Shown here piece by piece: positions 60,012 through 64,000 of a stretch of 64,000 nt of DNA (positions are counted from its first letter, which is position 1; every line of letters begins with the position of its first letter). This stretch comes from Pantoea agglomerans (GTDB taxonomy: Bacteria > Pseudomonadota > Gammaproteobacteria > Enterobacterales > Enterobacteriaceae). The translations under genes were made by a program, and so were the position numbers. The stretch lies in assembly GCF_021397715.1 (NCBI RefSeq), contig NZ_CP090207.1:3782001-3846000 (forward strand), read 5' to 3'. The notes below the pieces were generated by a model. The model was not told the origin of the DNA. It saw only the letters and a program-made list of their open reading frames with translations, and made no database searches.

Positions 60012-61055
60012 ATGTTTCCTTCAACGCTTCCTGCCCCACGCTTACCTGACGCCCGAACCCTGCCGCCGCTACGCTGGGGAATTATCGGTCCCGGCTGGAT
60101 TGCCGATCACTTTGCCCATGCGCTGCGTCATCACACCGATCAGCAACTGACGGCGGTGGCAGCACGCAACCCGGCCAAAGCGCAGGCGTTTGCCGAAAAA
60201 TGGTCAATCGCTCATGCGGCCAGCAGCATGGATGCGCTGCTGGCACGGGATGATGTCGACGCGGTGTATATCGCTACGCCACATAACCACCATTTTCCGG
60301 ATGGCCTGCGCGCTATCGCGGCGGGAAAGCATCTGCTGATTGAGAAGCCGCTGGCGCTGAATGCGCAGCAGGCGACTCAGCTGAAGCAGGCGGCGGCGGC
60401 CCGTAAGCTGTTGTGCATGGAAGCGATGTGGTGCAACTTCGCGCCAAAATATGACGTGATCCGTCAGTTGCTGGCGGATGGCGTGCTCGGCGATGTTCAT
60501 ACGCTGATCGCCGATCATGGCGAATATTTTACCGCGGATCACCGCATCTTTAATCACGATCTGGCTGGCGGACCGATGCTGGATCTCGGCAGCTATCTGG
60601 TGGCACTTAGCGTATTTATCGGTGGCGGCGCACCCGACAGCATCATCGCCCAGGGCCAGCCGGTGCCGGGCGGCAGCGTAAACGGCCAGACCTCAATGTT
60701 GCTGACCCATCATCACGGTATGCAGTCACTGCTGAATACCACGCTGTTCAGCAACACGCCAGGCGGTGCGGTGATTGCCGGGCGCGATGCCAGCCTGGTG
60801 CTGGACGGTCAGTTCTACGCGCCGGGTCACTTTCGCCTGACCTCCAGCGATCGACGCCATAGCCTGCAGTGGCAAGAGCCTGCCAACCGCTATCAGCAAC
60901 TGTGCCATGAAATCAACCACTTCGCCTGGTGTATCGGGCAGAACCTGATCGACTCACCGAACCATCCGCTCGATCAGGCAATCACCACCTTAGCCATCAT
61001 GGATAACGTCAGACAGCAGATCGGCGTCACGTTTAATGAAGAACAGCAACCTTAA
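60012..61055 (+). CDS. second Gfo/Idh/MocA-family oxidoreductase
   Basis: A 347-residue dehydrogenase of the same superfamily but a different branch from the one at 56.4 kb. Rossmann loop IIGPGWIADHFA, then YIATPHNHHF, EKPLALNAQQA with the catalytic lysine, and GGPMLDLGSYLV in the substrate domain. The latter resembles dihydrodiol/glucose-fructose oxidoreductase types. AAGGACTGG precedes the ATG. It is 18 bp upstream of a TIM-barrel gene, mirroring the left-hand pair. Confidence 0.9.
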   Translation: MFPSTLPAPRLPDARTLPPLRWGIIGPGWIADHFAHALRHHTDQQLTAVAARNPAKAQAFAEKWSIAHAASSMDALLARDDVDAVYIATPHNHHFPDGLRAIAAGKHLLIEKPLALNAQQATQLKQAAAARKLLCMEAMWCNFAPKYDVIRQLLADGVLGDVHTLIADHGEYFTADHRIFNHDLAGGPMLDLGSYLVALSVFIGGGAPDSIIAQGQPVPGGSVNGQTSMLLTHHHGMQSLLNTTLFSNTPGGAVIAGRDASLVLDGQFYAPGHFRLTSSDRRHSLQWQEPANRYQQLCHEINHFAWCIGQNLIDSPNHPLDQAITTLAIMDNVRQQIGVTFNEEQQP

Positions 61056-61073
61056 TGTTTCCGGAGCAGACAG

Positions 61074-61958
61074 ATGAAAATCGCTTTTGATGTGGATGTG
61101 ATCAAAGACCTGGGCATCACCCGCATGGTCCATCAGGTGGCTGACTGGGGATATAAATATATCGAACAGTCGCCGCATCCGCAGATCAACCCGTTCTATA
61201 AGCATCCCAAAGCCAGCCGTGAAATCATGACGGAATATAAGAATGCGCTCAACGCCACCGGGCTGGAGATCTCCTCGTTTATCGTGGTCTATCGCTGGTC
61301 CGGTCCGGACGAACTCCGCCGTCAGGCCGCGGTGAAGAACTGGAAACGGATGATTGAGATTGCGGTTGAGATGGGTGTGCAGGTGATCAACACCGAACTC
61401 TCCGGCACGCCTAACGAGCCGGAAATTTGTGAAGAGATGTTTTATCGTTCAATGGATGAACTGCTGCCGATTATCGAACGTGAAGGTATCCGCATCGAGA
61501 TTCAGGCGCACCCGTGGGATTTCTGCGAAGAGAACAACGAAACGGTGGATATCGTGAAGTCGTTCCGCAGTGATAACGTCAAGTATATCTACAGTGCGCC
61601 GCACACCTTCTTCTATGACAAAGGCAAAGGCGATGTGAAACCGATGCTGGAGTATGCCGGTGATGACCTGTCACACATGCTGATCGCGGACACCATGAAC
61701 CACACCAAACATTGCCGCTACATCGTTAACCCGCCAGGCGTTGATGCCACGATTCACCAGCATGTCGGTGTCGGCGAAGGTGAAGTCGACTTCGATACGC
61801 TGTTCCAGACGCTGCGCGACACTCACTTTGCCACACGCAGTTACAAAGTCGGTGGCGAGCCGATCATCGCCGCCTCGCTGTTTGGTTATCCGGAGAAAAT
61901 GAAGGTGCAGGCGGTACAAACCCGTGAACTGATTGAGCGCGAATTACTGAGCAAATAA
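61074..61958 (+). CDS. sugar phosphate isomerase/epimerase-family TIM barrel
   Basis: A 294-residue AP-endonuclease-2-superfamily protein, closer to the IolH-like group than to IolE. MKIAFDVDVIKDLGITRMVHQVADWGYKYIE opens the barrel; INTELSG, IEIQAHPWDF, LIADTMNHTKH and GEGEVDFDTLF carry the acidic and histidine ligands expected for a divalent metal site. Substrate unknown. A GGAG site precedes the ATG. It follows the second dehydrogenase, with which it likely acts in sequence. Confidence 0.87.
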   Translation: MKIAFDVDVIKDLGITRMVHQVADWGYKYIEQSPHPQINPFYKHPKASREIMTEYKNALNATGLEISSFIVVYRWSGPDELRRQAAVKNWKRMIEIAVEMGVQVINTELSGTPNEPEICEEMFYRSMDELLPIIEREGIRIEIQAHPWDFCEENNETVDIVKSFRSDNVKYIYSAPHTFFYDKGKGDVKPMLEYAGDDLSHMLIADTMNHTKHCRYIVNPPGVDATIHQHVGVGEGEVDFDTLFQTLRDTHFATRSYKVGGEPIIAASLFGYPEKMKVQAVQTRELIERELLSK

Positions 61959-62175
61959 CCTCGCTGGCCGCCACTGGCCGCGCTTTGCCCCTTCTCTGCC
62001 CGCCTCGCCGTCCGCGCGGCGGGCACCGTTTGCCCGTCGTCTCTCACTTCTCCCCCAGCCGATAACCCGGACGACAGACAATTTGTCAGACCGCGATCAC
62101 CGCCAGCAGAGTTAAACCGGCTTTTTTTCACCTGCTACACTCCAGACAAACATCACACAAAGGCGAACCTTCACT

Positions 62176-63039
62176 ATGTCGGAAAATGCATATCAGCCCG
62201 CAAAAGTCTGGAACTGGGACCCTGAAGCAAAGGGCAACGGCGCGAAAACCAATCGTCCGTTCGCTGGCCCTACCCATGAAAAAGCGTTGCCGGTCGGCAA
62301 GCACCCTTTGCAGCTCTATTCGCTCGGCACCCCGAACGGCCAGAAAGTGACTATCCTGCTGGAAGAGCTGCTGGCGCTGAACGTGATTGATGCCGAATAT
62401 GATGCCTGGCTGATCCGCATTGGCGAAGGCGATCAGTTCTCCAGTGGTTTTGTTGAAGTGAATCCCAACTCCAAAATTCCGGCGCTGAGTGACCACTCCG
62501 CCACGCCGCCGATTCGGGTATTCGAGTCGGGCAATATCCTGCTCTATCTGGCGGAAAAGTTTGGCTACTTCCTGCCAAAAGATCTGGCTCAACGCACCGA
62601 AACGCTGAACTGGCTGTTCTGGCTGCAAGGCTCCGCGCCTTATCTGGGCGGCGGTTTCGGCCATTTCTATCACTATGCGCCAGAGAAAATTGAATACGCT
62701 ATCAACCGCTTTACCCTGGAAGCCAAACGTCAGCTCGACGTGCTGGATCGCCAGCTGGCGGACCATCGCTACCTCGCCGGTGACGATTACACCATCGCCG
62801 ACATCGCGACCTGGCCGTGGTACGGCAATCTGGTGCTGAACGACCAGTATGGTGGCGCTGAGTTCCTCGATGTGCAGTCCTATAAAAATGTGGTGCGTTG
62901 GGCGAAAGAGATTGCCCAGCGACCTGCCGTGATCCGTGGCCGCAAGGTTAACCGTGTGATGGGCGACCCGGCCGATCAGCTGCATGAGCGTCATGATGCA
63001 TCTGACTTTGATACCCAGACCCAGGATAAAAAAGCTTAA
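62176..63039 (+). CDS. yghU: glutathione S-transferase-like disulfide-bond oxidoreductase YghU
   Basis: A 287-residue YghU-type GST with the family's N-terminal extension (about 1-45, ending KALPVGKHPLQLYSLGTPNGQKV). The thioredoxin-fold part has EVNPNSKIPAL and FESGNILLYLAEKFG, and the helical domain has DDYTIADIATWPW. E. coli YghU shows disulfide reductase activity with glutathione. Start and length match (288 in E. coli). A DUF1330 gene follows after 11 bp. Confidence 0.94.
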   Translation: MSENAYQPAKVWNWDPEAKGNGAKTNRPFAGPTHEKALPVGKHPLQLYSLGTPNGQKVTILLEELLALNVIDAEYDAWLIRIGEGDQFSSGFVEVNPNSKIPALSDHSATPPIRVFESGNILLYLAEKFGYFLPKDLAQRTETLNWLFWLQGSAPYLGGGFGHFYHYAPEKIEYAINRFTLEAKRQLDVLDRQLADHRYLAGDDYTIADIATWPWYGNLVLNDQYGGAEFLDVQSYKNVVRWAKEIAQRPAVIRGRKVNRVMGDPADQLHERHDASDFDTQTQDKKA

Positions 63040-63050
63040 GGAGACACCCT

Positions 63051-63344
63051 GTGAGTGCTTACGTCGTATTTATTCGTGATAACACCCTGAACGATGATGA
63101 AATGGCGATCTACGCCGAGAAAGCGGGCCAGGCACGCGGCGATCATCCGATCACTCCGCTGGCTTTTTATGGCGAGCTGGAAACGCTGGAAGGTCAGGAA
63201 GCAGAAGGCGTGGTGATTCTGGAATTTCCAACCCGCGAAGCGGCACACGCCTGGTATGACAGCCCGGAATATCAGGCAGCCAAAGTGCATCGCCTGAAAG
63301 GGGCCAACTACCGCGCGATCCTGGTTCAGGGCGTCGAGAAATAA
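63051..63344 (+). CDS. DUF1330 family protein
   Basis: A 97-residue dimeric alpha+beta barrel-type protein (DUF1330): YVVFIRDNTLNDDEMAIYAEKA, GELETLEGQEAEGVVILEFPT, and the typical AHAWYDSPEYQAAKVHRL. Function unknown. It uses GTG at 63051 after AAGGAGA, with no ATG available nearby. It is probably cotranscribed with yghU. Confidence 0.88.
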   Translation: MSAYVVFIRDNTLNDDEMAIYAEKAGQARGDHPITPLAFYGELETLEGQEAEGVVILEFPTREAAHAWYDSPEYQAAKVHRLKGANYRAILVQGVEK

Positions 63345-63347
63345 AAA

Positions 63348-63367
63348 AGGGACGCCGTCGCGTCCCT
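63348..63367. terminator. terminator after the DUF1330 gene
   Basis: AGGGACGC pairs with GCGTCCCT around CGTC, preceded by AAAAA and followed by CTGAAT. It lies between convergent genes; the T-run favours the minus-strand direction. Confidence 0.6.
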
Positions 63368-63402
63368 GAATATGCAGGCGGCAACGCTGCCGCCTGCATC
63401 CG

Positions 63403-64000
63403 TTACTCCAGTCCGATCCGTACCACGCTGTCCAGCCCCTGACTGCTGTGATCCGGGTTAAAGCCCTGTTTCACCGTGACATACAGTGTCTGACCATCAG
63501 GCGACACCAGCAGACTGTTGGGATGGCCGTCAAACGACCAGCTATTTTTCACTGCATAGGTGGTGCCATCCAGCTGCAGCACTTTCTTCGACTCACGCTG
63601 ACTGATGTAGATCTCATTGCGCTTGCCGTTGAATTTAATTCCCAGCGAATCCCCCAGATCAAGCCGCTTAATCACCTTACCGCTGCGCTCATCGAACACC
63701 AGCGTATTTTTTGCCTTTGAATTATCGGTGACAAACAGCCGGCCGGTCGCCGGATCTTCCGCCATATTGAGGAACAGATACTCTTTGCCGTCACCTGCGG
63801 TCAGCCGCTGTTCAATTTTGTTATTCCGCGGATTGATCACCAGGATTTCACCACTGCCGTTGGCGGCATAAATTCTATCGCTGACCGGGGAATAGATGAT
63901 GCCGGTGACCCATTTTCCGGCATTTTTGATGCGGGTTTTCAGCGTCAGGGTTTTTGCATCGACCACCCAGATGAGACCGGGATCGCCTACGCCGCCGACA
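63403..64000 (-). CDS. YncE-like beta-propeller protein, C-terminal part (truncated by window edge)
   Basis: The last ~199 residues of a YncE-family seven-bladed beta-propeller. The frame is open at the window end (GVGDPGLIWVVDAKTLTL). Repeating blade motifs are visible: RIYAANGSGEILVINP, RLFVTDNSKAKNTLVFD, EIYISQRESKKVLQLD and HPNSLLVSPDGQTLYVTV. E. coli YncE is a periplasmic, iron-regulated protein of unclear role. The ATG/GTG-type start at 63966 is only a window artefact; the true start lies outside. Confidence 0.85.
   Translation of the reverse strand, partial: VGGVGDPGLIWVVDAKTLTLKTRIKNAGKWVTGIIYSPVSDRIYAANGSGEILVINPRNNKIEQRLTAGDGKEYLFLNMAEDPATGRLFVTDNSKAKNTLVFDERSGKVIKRLDLGDSLGIKFNGKRNEIYISQRESKKVLQLDGTTYAVKNSWSFDGHPNSLLVSPDGQTLYVTVKQGFNPDHSSQGLDSVVRIGLE

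Noticed and set aside
61995..62026. GC hairpin GCCCGCC/GGCGGGC as terminator of the right sugar operon
   Set aside because: No T-run follows and the loop is long; function cannot be supported.

Overview
The window is chromosomal DNA of a gammaproteobacterium of the order Enterobacterales. Most proteins are close to E. coli counterparts and long blocks keep the E. coli K-12 gene order. Three things suggest Erwiniaceae (Pantoea/Erwinia-like) rather than Escherichia: an enterobactin-type cluster beside obgE, no elbB and yhcC around arcB, and a non-E. coli glutamate synthase at the gltB position. The genus is inference; no rRNA is present to settle it.

Layout. 1-4.3 kb: the end of an entCEBAH catechol siderophore operon. 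4.3-9.8 kb: obgE, rpmA-rplU, ispB, sfsB, murA, ibaG. 9.8-21.9 kb: a conserved envelope block with the Mla phospholipid transporter (mlaFEDCB), yrbG-kdsD-kdsC-lptC-lptA-lptB (Kdo supply and LPS transport), rpoN-hpf-ptsN-rapZ-npr (sigma-54 and nitrogen PTS) and mtgA. 22.7-25.1 kb: the small RNA ArcZ and the anaerobic sensor kinase ArcB. 26.0-33.5 kb: an unusual 1843-residue glutamate-synthase-family protein followed by a CysJ-like diflavin reductase. This pair sits where gltB-gltD is found in E. coli and is the most novel part of the window. 33.6-40.5 kb: sspA-sspB, rplM-rpsI, zapE, zapG, degQ, degS.

After degS the order jumps, relative to E. coli, to the 94-minute region (40.6-54.2 kb): epmA, blc, ecnB/ecnA, efp, epmB, yjeI, a small DUF1508 gene, groL-groS, fxsA, aspA, dcuA, cutA, dsbD, yjdC and a tRNA-Phe gene. 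EpmA, EpmB and EF-P form one modification pathway. CutA-DsbD-YjdC form one operon.

The tRNA-Phe gene carries a small AT-rich island (about 54.2-56.4 kb) bounded by a 47-bp imperfect direct repeat. It holds a broken P4-type integrase and a minus-strand operon of a DUF2778 (Tlde1-like) L,D-transpeptidase-family toxin, a small two-helix membrane protein that may be its immunity factor, and an Hcp protein. It looks like an orphan type VI secretion cargo module.

56.4-62.0 kb is a sugar/cyclitol locus: two Gfo/Idh/MocA dehydrogenases, each paired with a TIM-barrel isomerase/epimerase, around a LacI-family regulator. The same 14-bp motif occurs in both flanking intergenic regions. The window ends with yghU, a DUF1330 gene and a truncated YncE-like beta-propeller gene.

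All assignments rest on reading the sequence and on family knowledge. No database search was run.
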